Assembly (NCBI RefSeq): GCF_001401155.1
Contig: NZ_LJRO01000074.1
Span: 1 to 64,000 of the forward strand
Reading direction: 5' to 3'
From: Pseudomonas tremae
GTDB lineage: Bacteria; Pseudomonadota; Gammaproteobacteria; Pseudomonadales; Pseudomonadaceae
Length of the DNA stretch: 64,000 bases
Shown: one piece after another, positions 57,738-64,000 of the stretch
How the letters are laid out: each line of letters begins with the position of its first letter
How positions within the stretch are numbered: the first letter of the stretch is position 1
Program-made: the position numbers and the translations under genes
The notes under the pieces: model-generated
Told to the model about the DNA's origin: nothing
The model's input: the letters and a program-made list of their open reading frames with translations, nothing else
Database searches by the model: none

Positions 57738-59387
57738 ATGACCCTGAGGCCATTCGCTGAAACTCATCTGGTCACCAATCAGCCGCCATCGCTGGACGGC
57801 GTAAATCTCTACCGCATTGACCTGCCGCTTCAGAAATGGAGCCAGCGATACGGAGCATGTTGGGCGCAGGCGCGGATCGACGCTTATGGTGCGCTGGCGG
57901 GCGGGCCCTTGATGGCTGCGGGTTTTCTGGCAAATCGGAACAAGCCTGTGTTTGCCAGCCACGACCGTTACGGGCATCGCATTGACCTTGTCGAGTTTCA
58001 CCCGGCGTATCACCAACTGATGAGTACTGCCATCGAGCATGGCATTACTTCACTGCCGTGGACCGAACCGCAGCCCGGCGCTCACGTCGCACGCGCCGCG
58101 ATGAGCTATCTGCACACGCAGGCCGACCCCGGCAGTGGCTGCCCGCTGACCATGACCTTTGCCAGTGTTCCGGCGTTGAGGCAGCAGCCGGGCCTGGCCG
58201 ACATCTGGCTGCCCAAGGTGCTGTCCACTCAGTACGACCCCCGCAATGTCGGTATTGCGCACAAGGCCGGTGCGACCATTGGCATGGCGATGACTGAGAA
58301 ACAGGGCGGCACCGATGTGCGGGCCAACACTACACGCGCTTTTCCGGCAGGTGTCGGCGGCCCAGGCAAGGCCTATGAGCTGGTGGGGCACAAGTGGTTC
58401 TGCTCTGCGCCGATGTGCGATGCGTTTCTGACTCTGGCGCAGACTGGAAAAGGGCTCAGTTGCTTTCTGCTGCCCCGCCACAGGCCTGATGACACCCGCA
58501 ACGAGTTTTACATTCAGCGTCTGAAAGACAAGCTCGGCAACTGGTCCAACGCCTCCAGCGAAGTAGAATTTCGTGGCGCGCTGGCGTGGATGATCGGCGA
58601 GGAAGGACGCGGCGTGCCAACCATCATCGAAATGGTTGCGATGACCCGTTTCGATTGCATGATCGGCTCGAGCGCCCTGATGCGTCAGGCGCTGACCCAG
58701 GCCACACACCATTGTGCGCACCGAGCGGTGGGCGGTCGACTGCTGGCCGGGCAACCGCTGATGCAGAACGTGCTGGCTGACCTGGCGTTGGAAAGCGAGG
58801 CCGCGTTGGCGCTGACCTTGCGCCTGGGCCGTGCGCTGGATCATCTGGATGATGACCACGAAAGGCGTTTCGTCCGGCTAATCACGGCAGTGGGCAAATA
58901 CTGGATCTGCAAGCGTGCCCCGGCCATGATCAACGAAGCCGCCGAATGCCTGGGCGGCGCGGGCTATGTCGAAGACAGCATTCTGCCCCGGCTGTACCGC
59001 GAGGCCCCGGTCAATTCGACGTGGGAGGGCTCCGGCAATGTGCAATGCCTTGACGTGCTGCGCACACTGTCCAAAGAGCCCGGCGCACTTGATGCGCTGT
59101 TCGACGAACTGGGCGACGGGCATGGCGACCGGCACTTGGCGTTGCATATCAGCAAGCTCAAAACGGCATTTCACGACACTGGCGACATTGAGTATCGCGC
59201 CCGGCAACTGACGGAAGACATCGCCGTTGCTGTACAAGGCAAGCTATTGCTGGAAGCTGGCAATGCAGCGGTCAGTGATGGTTTTATTGCTGGTCGAATA
59301 GCGTCAGTTGGGCGGGTATATGGCGCCCTGCCACGAGGGGTCGACGTAGAAACATTACTGCGAAGGTCTTCGCCGCAGGTGGCATGA
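57738..59387 (+). CDS. AidB-like acyl-CoA dehydrogenase
   Basis: FAD flavoprotein of the acyl-CoA dehydrogenase superfamily, in the AidB branch that is linked to the alkylation response in E. coli; physiological substrate unclear. The 549 residues show MTEKQGGTDVRANTTRA and GHKWFCSAPMCDAFLTLAQT (flavin site), MIGSSALMRQALTQATHHC, and INEAAECLGGAGYVEDS near the catalytic region. AGGAG eight bases before ATG 57738 fits; an overlapping ATG at 57731 is out of frame. Only 138 bp separates it from ladS. Confidence 0.92.
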   Translation: MTLRPFAETHLVTNQPPSLDGVNLYRIDLPLQKWSQRYGACWAQARIDAYGALAGGPLMAAGFLANRNKPVFASHDRYGHRIDLVEFHPAYHQLMSTAIEHGITSLPWTEPQPGAHVARAAMSYLHTQADPGSGCPLTMTFASVPALRQQPGLADIWLPKVLSTQYDPRNVGIAHKAGATIGMAMTEKQGGTDVRANTTRAFPAGVGGPGKAYELVGHKWFCSAPMCDAFLTLAQTGKGLSCFLLPRHRPDDTRNEFYIQRLKDKLGNWSNASSEVEFRGALAWMIGEEGRGVPTIIEMVAMTRFDCMIGSSALMRQALTQATHHCAHRAVGGRLLAGQPLMQNVLADLALESEAALALTLRLGRALDHLDDDHERRFVRLITAVGKYWICKRAPAMINEAAECLGGAGYVEDSILPRLYREAPVNSTWEGSGNVQCLDVLRTLSKEPGALDALFDELGDGHGDRHLALHISKLKTAFHDTGDIEYRARQLTEDIAVAVQGKLLLEAGNAAVSDGFIAGRIASVGRVYGALPRGVDVETLLRRSSPQVA

Positions 59388-59412
59388 GCACGCGAACCCG
59401 TTACGATGCACG

Positions 59413-59428
59413 ACTGCAAGATCAGACA
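59413..59428 (+). repeat. 16-bp repeat, copy upstream of amn
   Basis: Exact second copy of ACTGCAAGATCAGACA, ending 11 bases before the amn start. The first copy lies at 55313-55328 upstream of ladS. Confidence 0.3.
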
Positions 59429-59439
59429 GGACATGAAAC

Positions 59440-60903
59440 GTGACCCAAGCCTTTGTTGTCGTAGACACCGCCGAGCAAGCCGTCGAGCGGCTTGCCGAGC
59501 TGCACGAACGTGCGACCAGCGCGTTGAGCCAGGCGCTCAAGCGCTACCTGAAAGACCGCGTCGAGCCGACCGCCGAAGAACGTGCGCAGTTCCGCTATCC
59601 GGAGCTGCGCCTGGTATACAAATGCCACGGTGAAGTCCCGCTGACGACCCGCGCTTACGCCAAGGTCCAGCTGCCGGGCACTTACAGCGTCACTGTCACG
59701 CAGCCCAAGGCATTCAAAAAGTATCTGCTGGAGCAACTGGTTCCGCTGATGAGCGACTTCACCGTGACGGTTGAAGTCGGTATGAGCGAGCAGAACATCC
59801 CCTATCCCTACGTGGTGGAGCAGGGTGACGAGCTGGCGGGCACCGGCGTGACCGCTGCTGCGCTGGCGCGGGTCTTCCCGAGCACCGACCTGTCCGCCGC
59901 GACCGATGGTATTGCCGATGGCCTTTATGACTGGGCCAATGTCGATCCGCTGCCACTGGCGCTGTTCGATGCCGCACGGGTGGATTTCTCTCTGCGCCGC
60001 CTGGTGCATTACACCGGCAGCGACTGGCGTCATGTTCAGCCGTGGATTCTGCTGACCAACTACCACCGTTATGTTGACCAGTTCATTCTGCATGGCCTGG
60101 AAAAACTCCGTGAAGACCCGCGCTTCGTGCGCATGGTCCTGCCGGGCAATGTGGTAGTGGACAAGAGCATGGGCGTTGACGAAGCCCAGGCGATTGTTGC
60201 CAGCGTGGTCTGGCACCGCTACCAGATGCCGGCTTACCACCTGATCGCCGAAGACGGCCATGGCGTGACGCTGGTCAATATCGGCGTAGGCCCTTCCAAC
60301 GCCAAGAACATTACCGACCACCTGGCGGTGCTGCGTCCGCACTGCTGGCTGATGATCGGTCACTGTGGTGGCCTGCGTCAGTCGCAGACCATCGGCGATT
60401 ACGTGTTGGCCCATGCCTACATGCGTCGTGACGGTATTCTCGACCGCGTGCTGCCGCCGCACATTCCGATTCCGGCCCTGGCCGAGGTGCAGCTTGCCTT
60501 GCAGGAGTCTGCTGCGCAGATTACCGGCGAACGTGGCGAAGAGCTCAAGAAGCGTCTGCGCACCGGCACCGTGCTGACGTACGACGATCGCAACTGGGAG
60601 CTGCGCTGGGCGCAGGAACGGCCGTTGATCAACCTGTCCCGCGCGGTGGCGGTGGACATGGAAAGCGGCACTATCGCCGCCCAGGGTTATCGTCTGCGAG
60701 TACCTTACGGCACGCTGCTGTGCGTTTCCGACAAGCCATTGCACAGCGAAATCAAGCTGCCGGGTTCGGCCAATGCGTTTTATGAGCGTGCGGTCAGCCA
60801 GCACTTGAAGATCGGCATTGCTGCGCTGGACCTGATGCGCACTCAACTGAACTCGCTGCACTCGCGCAAACTGCGCAGCTTCGATGAGCCGCCATTTCGT
60901 TGA
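59440..60903 (+). CDS. amn: AMP nucleosidase
   Basis: Hydrolyses AMP to adenine and ribose 5-phosphate and so regulates adenylate levels. The 487-aa product has the N-terminal Amn-specific domain and a C-terminal nucleoside-phosphorylase-type domain with GVTLVNIGVGPSNAKNITDH, LMIGHCGGLRQSQ and AVDMESGTIAAQGYRLRVPY. Length is close to the 484 residues of E. coli Amn. It starts with GTG at 59440; AGGACATG upstream gives the ribosome site. A strong terminator follows. Confidence 0.96.
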   Translation: MTQAFVVVDTAEQAVERLAELHERATSALSQALKRYLKDRVEPTAEERAQFRYPELRLVYKCHGEVPLTTRAYAKVQLPGTYSVTVTQPKAFKKYLLEQLVPLMSDFTVTVEVGMSEQNIPYPYVVEQGDELAGTGVTAAALARVFPSTDLSAATDGIADGLYDWANVDPLPLALFDAARVDFSLRRLVHYTGSDWRHVQPWILLTNYHRYVDQFILHGLEKLREDPRFVRMVLPGNVVVDKSMGVDEAQAIVASVVWHRYQMPAYHLIAEDGHGVTLVNIGVGPSNAKNITDHLAVLRPHCWLMIGHCGGLRQSQTIGDYVLAHAYMRRDGILDRVLPPHIPIPALAEVQLALQESAAQITGERGEELKKRLRTGTVLTYDDRNWELRWAQERPLINLSRAVAVDMESGTIAAQGYRLRVPYGTLLCVSDKPLHSEIKLPGSANAFYERAVSQHLKIGIAALDLMRTQLNSLHSRKLRSFDEPPFR

Positions 60904-60931
60904 TGGCTGTTCGTTAATAGGTTGGTATTTG

Positions 60932-60965
60932 CAGAAAGGGCCACTAAAGTGGCCCTTTCTGTTTT
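60932..60965 (+). terminator. Intrinsic terminator after amn
   Basis: A perfect 13-bp stem (60932-60944 with 60949-60961) around TAAA is followed by TTTT, 28 bases after the amn stop. It also lies just 17 bases ahead of the RluE-like gene, so that gene must rely on its own promoter or on read-through. Confidence 0.9.
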
Positions 60966-60981
60966 CCGATTGCCCATTCCC

Positions 60982-61614
60982 ATGCCCCGCACTCAACGCC
61001 CTGTTTCCCGACGCGCTACTCCCGGCCCGGCGAATGCTTCCCGCCGTGTCGCCAAAGCGCCGCCAGCCGAACCGAAGCTGATCCTGTTCAACAAGCCTTT
61101 CGACGTGCTGACGCAGTTCAGTGACGAAGGTGGTCGGGCCACGCTCAAGGACTTTATCGACATTCCCGGCATCTATCCGGCAGGGCGGCTGGACCGCGAC
61201 AGTGAAGGTTTGCTGCTGCTGACCAACGACGGTCAGTTGCAGGCGCGGATTGCCGATCCGAAGCACAAGCTGGCCAAAACCTATTGGGTACAGGTCGAGG
61301 GCGAGCCGAGCGAAGCCCAATTGCAGCAATTGCGCGACGGTGTCCAGCTTAACGACGGCCCGACCTTGCCGGCCGAAGCTCGGCAACTGGAAGAGCCGCA
61401 GCTCTGGCCTCGCAACCCGCCTGTGCGCTTTCGCAAAAGCGTGCCGACCAGTTGGCTGGAACTGGTGATCAAGGAAGGGCGCAACCGGCAGGTAAGGCGC
61501 ATGACTGCCGCAGTCGGGTTGCCCACTTTGCGGCTGGTGCGAGTCAAAATCGGCAACTGGACGCTCGACGGGCTGGATCAGGGCCAATATCGCGAAGTCG
61601 CTGCACAGCTATGA
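60982..61614 (+). CDS. rluE: RluE-like 23S rRNA pseudouridine synthase
   Basis: RsuA/RluB/E-family pseudouridine synthase; RluE modifies U2457 of 23S rRNA. The 210-aa product has a basic N-terminal extension and no S4 domain, which fits RluE. Motif I is [12 protein letters not shown], motif II with the catalytic Asp is [18 protein letters not shown], and [16 protein letters not shown] is motif III. ATG at 60982 (MPRTQRP) is used; an earlier start would lie in the amn terminator. It ends one base before the stop of the convergent Lrp-type gene. Confidence 0.9.
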   Translation: MPRTQRPVSRRATPGPANASRRVAKAPPAEPKLILFNKPFDVLTQFSDEGGRATLKDFIDIPGIYPAGRLDRDSEGLLLLTNDGQLQARIADPKHKLAKTYWVQVEGEPSEAQLQQLRDGVQLNDGPTLPAEARQLEEPQLWPRNPPVRFRKSVPTSWLELVIKEGRNRQVRRMTAAVGLPTLRLVRVKIGNWTLDGLDQGQYREVAAQL

Positions 61615-61615
61615 G

Positions 61616-62095
61616 TCAGCTGCGCAGGTGAATCAGCGGCATTTCCGTGCTGGCCAGCACCTGATTGAGCACGAAACTCGACTTGACGCTGGTCACGCCC
61701 TCGATACGCGTCAGGTGTCCCAGCAGCAGCTTCTGATAGTGATCCATGTCCGGCACCACCACTTTCAGCTGATAGTCCGCGTCCATGCCGGTCACCAGGC
61801 TGCACTCCAGGACCTGCGGCAGATTACGGATGTGCTGCTCGAAATTCTCGAACCGCTCTGGCGTGTGTCGGTCCATGCCGATCAATACGTAGGCGGTCAG
61901 GTTCAAGCCGAGTTTCTTGCGATCCAGCAGGGCGACCTGACGCACGATGTAGCCGTCGTCCTCCAGCTGTTTCACCCGACGCGAACACGGTGAAGGCGAA
62001 AGACCAATTCGTTCGGCCAGCTCCTGGTTGGAAATGCGCGCATCCCGCTGCAGTTCCGCCAAAATGCTCAGGTCATATCTGTCGAGCTTACTCAC
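61616..62095 (-). CDS. Lrp/AsnC family transcriptional regulator
   Basis: Amino-acid-responsive DNA-binding regulator; target unknown. The 159 residues form an N-terminal winged helix (DLSILAELQRDARISNQELA; IGLSPSPCSRRVKQLEDDGY) and a C-terminal RAM ligand-binding domain (TPERFENFEQHIRNLPQVLE; TGMDADYQLKVVV). It starts with GTG at 62095 preceded by AAGGGA. Two AATTGCGC direct repeats 31 bases apart (62117 and 62148) lie upstream and may be autoregulatory sites. It is convergent with rluE. Confidence 0.92.
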   Translation of the reverse strand: MSKLDRYDLSILAELQRDARISNQELAERIGLSPSPCSRRVKQLEDDGYIVRQVALLDRKKLGLNLTAYVLIGMDRHTPERFENFEQHIRNLPQVLECSLVTGMDADYQLKVVVPDMDHYQKLLLGHLTRIEGVTSVKSSFVLNQVLASTEMPLIHLRS

Positions 62096-62116
62096 GGTGC
62101 ATCCCTTAATGAGTTC

Positions 62117-62155
62117 AATTGCGCTGGATTATTCATCTGAAGTCAAAAATTGCGC
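62117..62155. promoter_or_regulatory. Direct repeats upstream of the Lrp-type gene
   Basis: AATTGCGC occurs at 62117-62124 and 62148-62155, 31 bases apart, close to three helical turns. Lrp-family proteins commonly bind phased sites in their own promoter region; the role here is inference. Confidence 0.35.
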
Positions 62156-62412
62156 AAGTGATGTTTTAATCGGCAATATTAGCAATCTTCGGCCACCGCA
62201 TCGGGCCTATTCTTTTAAGCGTAATCACTGCCCGGACACAGCGTCCAGCGCGACCCGCCCAATCAGGCCGGTCGCGGCCTACCACCCGACAGGGTGTGCA
62301 AGGCCCCCGGGCTACATACTGTCCAGAAGACGGCATGCGGTGAGCCGACGTCAAAAGCGTTGCGCAGGACGACGAAATATCTCAAGGGGGCCACAGGGTC
62401 CCCTTTTCTTTG
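62156..62412 (+). ncRNA. Candidate small RNA or long leader ending in an intrinsic terminator
   Basis: A terminator (62384-62411) closes this plus-strand interval, but no plus-strand gene lies in front of it: the nearest, rluE, ends at 61614 and the minus-strand Lrp-type gene lies between. CACCC-gaca-GGGTG near 62283 and other GC-rich stretches could fold. The region may be a small RNA, or a leader with an attenuator for the glutamine-rich gene starting at 62491. I cannot match it to a known family, and no convincing promoter is seen. Confidence 0.35.
62384..62411 (+). terminator. Intrinsic terminator with no gene upstream
   Basis: AAGGGGGCC (62384-62392) pairs with GGTCCCCTT (62397-62405) around ACAG with one G-U pair, followed by TTCTTT. 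The form is canonical. It lies 80 bases before the glutamine-rich gene. Confidence 0.75.
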
Positions 62413-62490
62413 TCTGCTGATAAAGTGCGCAGAACGGCGCTACGCTTCAGCAGTCTTAATAACGTCTACCCGCGTCCGAGTGAGGAAAGC

Positions 62491-63657
62491 ATGAAATCTG
62501 GCATCTGGCAGTTTGCGGGGGTAAGTCTGTTGTGTCTGAGCATCGGCGCTCATGCATGGGCCGACGAGCGTGATGAATCTCGGCAAAACCAGCTGTATGG
62601 CAGCCCCGGTGAAAACGGGCAGCAGCGCCAGCAGCAACAGCAACAACAACAGCTCTACCAGCAGCAGAACAATCAGCAGCGCCAGATTCAGCAACAGCAG
62701 AATCAGCAGCGCCAGGTCGAGCGTGAGCAGCAACAGCAGATCAATCAGCAACAGCTCAATCAACAACGCCAGATCCAGGAACAGCAGACCCAGCAGCGCC
62801 AGGTCGAGCGCCAGCAACAGCAGCAGATTCAGCAGCAACAGCTACAGCAGCGCAACGTCGAACGTCAGCAGCAACAGCAGATCGAACAGCAGCAGCGCGA
62901 TCAGCAACGTCAGATTCAACAACAGCAAAACCAGCAGCGCCAGCAGTTGCGCCAGAGTCAAGACAATCTGCCTATCCAGAGCGGGCCGAAAGAGGTCTGG
63001 CAAAGCCAGCCACCGCGTGAGGGTTACTATCAGGACATCCCGCGCGGCAATAACCGCAACTGGCAGGCCGGTCGCCCCAATGATCACTGGGAAGGTCGTC
63101 CGGACGGGCGCGGCAACGGCTGGGGGCCAGGCCCGCAATATCGTCCCGGCCATGCGATAGATCGCGTCCCGGGCGGCTATTCGCGCATTCCCTATCGCGG
63201 ACAGGATTTCTACTATTCGCAGGGCTACTGGTATCGCCCGCAAGGCCCCCGCTATGTTGTGGTGACGCCGCCGTATGGCGTTCGCGTGAGCAGACTGCCT
63301 TCCTATTCACAGGAAGTATGGGCCGGCAGCAGCCTGCTGTTTCTGGCCGCAGGTACTTATTATGCGTATCAGCCTGATACTCAGGATTATGTAGTGGTCA
63401 ATCCGCCGCAGAACGACGCGGGTTATCAGGCCCCGGCCGAGCAGCAGAGCAACGGCTACGACCCGGTTGCCTATCCTCAGAACGGTCAAAGCCCGCAACA
63501 AGTCGAACTTGATCGTTACCAGTGCTACCGCTGGGCCGCCGAGCAGAGCGGCTTTGACCCGGCCAATTTTTCCGGCCAGCCGCCGCCTGACGTAGTCGAC
63601 CTGTATCGCCGCTCGATGGGCGCGTGTCTGGCAGGGCGCGGTTACAGCGTCAATTAG
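62491..63657 (+). CDS. Exported glutamine-rich DUF6515 protein
   Basis: Function unknown. The 388-aa product has a signal peptide ending AHAWA, a very glutamine-rich stretch (about residues 44-157) built of imperfect units such as QQRQVERQQQQQIQQQQ that is likely to form long helices or coiled coils, a Pro/Gly/Arg/Trp-rich linker, and a DUF6515-type part (QDFYYSQGYWYRPQGPRYVV; VTPPYGVRVSRLP). The C-terminus (DRYQCYRWAAEQSGFDP; GACLAGRGYSVN) has two cysteines that could pair. GAGGAAAGC before ATG 62491 fixes the start. Runs of CAG/CAA codons make the gene prone to length change. Confidence 0.85.
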   Translation: MKSGIWQFAGVSLLCLSIGAHAWADERDESRQNQLYGSPGENGQQRQQQQQQQQLYQQQNNQQRQIQQQQNQQRQVEREQQQQINQQQLNQQRQIQEQQTQQRQVERQQQQQIQQQQLQQRNVERQQQQQIEQQQRDQQRQIQQQQNQQRQQLRQSQDNLPIQSGPKEVWQSQPPREGYYQDIPRGNNRNWQAGRPNDHWEGRPDGRGNGWGPGPQYRPGHAIDRVPGGYSRIPYRGQDFYYSQGYWYRPQGPRYVVVTPPYGVRVSRLPSYSQEVWAGSSLLFLAAGTYYAYQPDTQDYVVVNPPQNDAGYQAPAEQQSNGYDPVAYPQNGQSPQQVELDRYQCYRWAAEQSGFDPANFSGQPPPDVVDLYRRSMGACLAGRGYSVN

Positions 63658-63662
63658 GCTCG

Positions 63663-64000
63663 TCAGGCGTTACTGTTCCTGACCACTTCCTGCGGGTCGG
63701 CGTGGACCAGCACTTCGGCTTTCGGGAACTGCTCGTGAATTGCATCGGCGACCTTGTCGCACAGCGCGTGGGCCACCGACAGGGTCAACGCCCCCGGTAA
63801 TTCCAGATGCAACTGCACGAACCAGTGATTGCCGGAAATTCGTGTGCGCAGATCGTGCGCCCCGAGAACACCCGGCACACTGCAGGCGAGTTCCAGCATG
63901 CGGGTGCTGACATCCGCCGGCAATTCTTCGTCCATCAGCACCGAGACGGTTTCGCGGGCGATTTGCAGGGCGCTCCACAGAATGTAAAGCGCGATGCCCA
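63663..64000 (-). CDS. Cation diffusion facilitator transporter, C-terminal part (cut by window end)
   Basis: C-terminal 112 residues of a cation efflux (CDF) transporter; the start lies beyond the window. The visible part begins in the last membrane helix (GIALYILWSALQIARETVSV), then LMDEELPADV and the cytoplasmic CDF C-terminal domain (GVLGAHDLRTRISGNHWFVQ; HALCDKVADAIHEQFPKAEV; HADP), which binds metal and dimerises. Exports divalent metals such as zinc or iron; which one is not predictable. It converges on the glutamine-rich gene with 5 bp between the stops. Confidence 0.88.
   Translation of the reverse strand, partial: GIALYILWSALQIARETVSVLMDEELPADVSTRMLELACSVPGVLGAHDLRTRISGNHWFVQLHLELPGALTLSVAHALCDKVADAIHEQFPKAEVLVHADPQEVVRNSNA

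Noticed and set aside
59422-61587. Very long open frame (721 codons) on the minus strand
   Set aside because: It runs antisense through amn, its terminator and rluE, all of which have strong family motifs. Crossing an intrinsic terminator and two real genes makes it a shadow frame.
62620-62960. CRISPR-like or tandem repeat array
   Set aside because: The repetition comes from glutamine codons in an open reading frame with signal peptide and ribosome site. There are no constant repeats with unique spacers.

Overview
The window is a continuous piece of a GC-rich gammaproteobacterial chromosome that reads as Pseudomonas, most likely the Pseudomonas syringae group. The basis is gene order: proA-nadD-rsfS-rlmH-mrdA-rodA-mltB-rlpA-dacA-ybeD-lipB-lipA ... 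arfA-holA-lptE-leuS ... lnt-corC-ybeY-ybeZ-miaB ... hemL-thiE-thiD-ladS ... amn is a typical Pseudomonas core block. It also carries the Pseudomonas regulators PprA/PprB and LadS, and short palindromic intergenic repeats of the kind scattered through P. syringae genomes. I see no rRNA, tRNA, CRISPR array, transposase or phage gene. The species call is inference, not a database result.

Layout. 1-6.4 kb: the end of pbpC (cut by the window edge) and a large alpha-2-macroglobulin-like lipoprotein, with a small membrane-protein gene on the other strand between them. 6.5-10.3 kb: a MATE exporter, a lipoprotein esterase and a lone VgrG-like gene. 10.5-14.7 kb: speA, a SUI1/eIF1-like factor, a Nudix hydrolase and a DUF2333 protein. 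15-23.4 kb: a PleD-like diguanylate cyclase next to an incomplete Tad pilus locus (pprB, fppA, tadF, pprA, tadG) with no ATPase, platform, secretin or pilin gene. 23.6-25.6 kb: a DedA-PAP2 fusion and a 3-methyladenine glycosylase. 25.9-37.3 kb: a co-oriented block for proline, NAD, ribosome maturation, cell-wall elongation and lipoic acid, closed by a strong terminator. 37.4-43.7 kb: a second MltB-like lytic transglycosylase, arfA, a small membrane protein, holA, lptE and leuS. 44-51.8 kb: an unknown small protein, a DUF218 protein, lnt, corC, ybeY, ybeZ, miaB, a DUF1820 protein and a Sel1-repeat protein. 52-55.2 kb: hemL, thiE and thiD. 55.5-64 kb: a LadS-type sensor kinase without a receiver domain, an AidB-like acyl-CoA dehydrogenase, amn, a RluE-like pseudouridine synthase, an Lrp-family regulator, a glutamine-rich DUF6515 protein and the end of a cation efflux transporter.

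How the genes work together. Many serve the envelope: PBP2 and RodA build the lateral wall, MltB, RlpA and the second transglycosylase cut glycan strands, DacA trims stem peptides, Lnt completes lipoproteins, LptE helps place LPS, and the alpha-2-macroglobulin/PBP1C pair is a periplasmic defence and repair module. A second theme is the switch between motile and attached life (diguanylate cyclase, PprA/PprB, LadS).

The most interesting points are the dispersed Tad remnant, LadS without its receiver, an arfA gene with a hairpin inside its own coding sequence, an orphan short VgrG, a 41-bp perfect palindrome between pprA and tadG, and an intergenic stretch with an intrinsic terminator but no gene in front of it (possible small RNA, 62156-62412).
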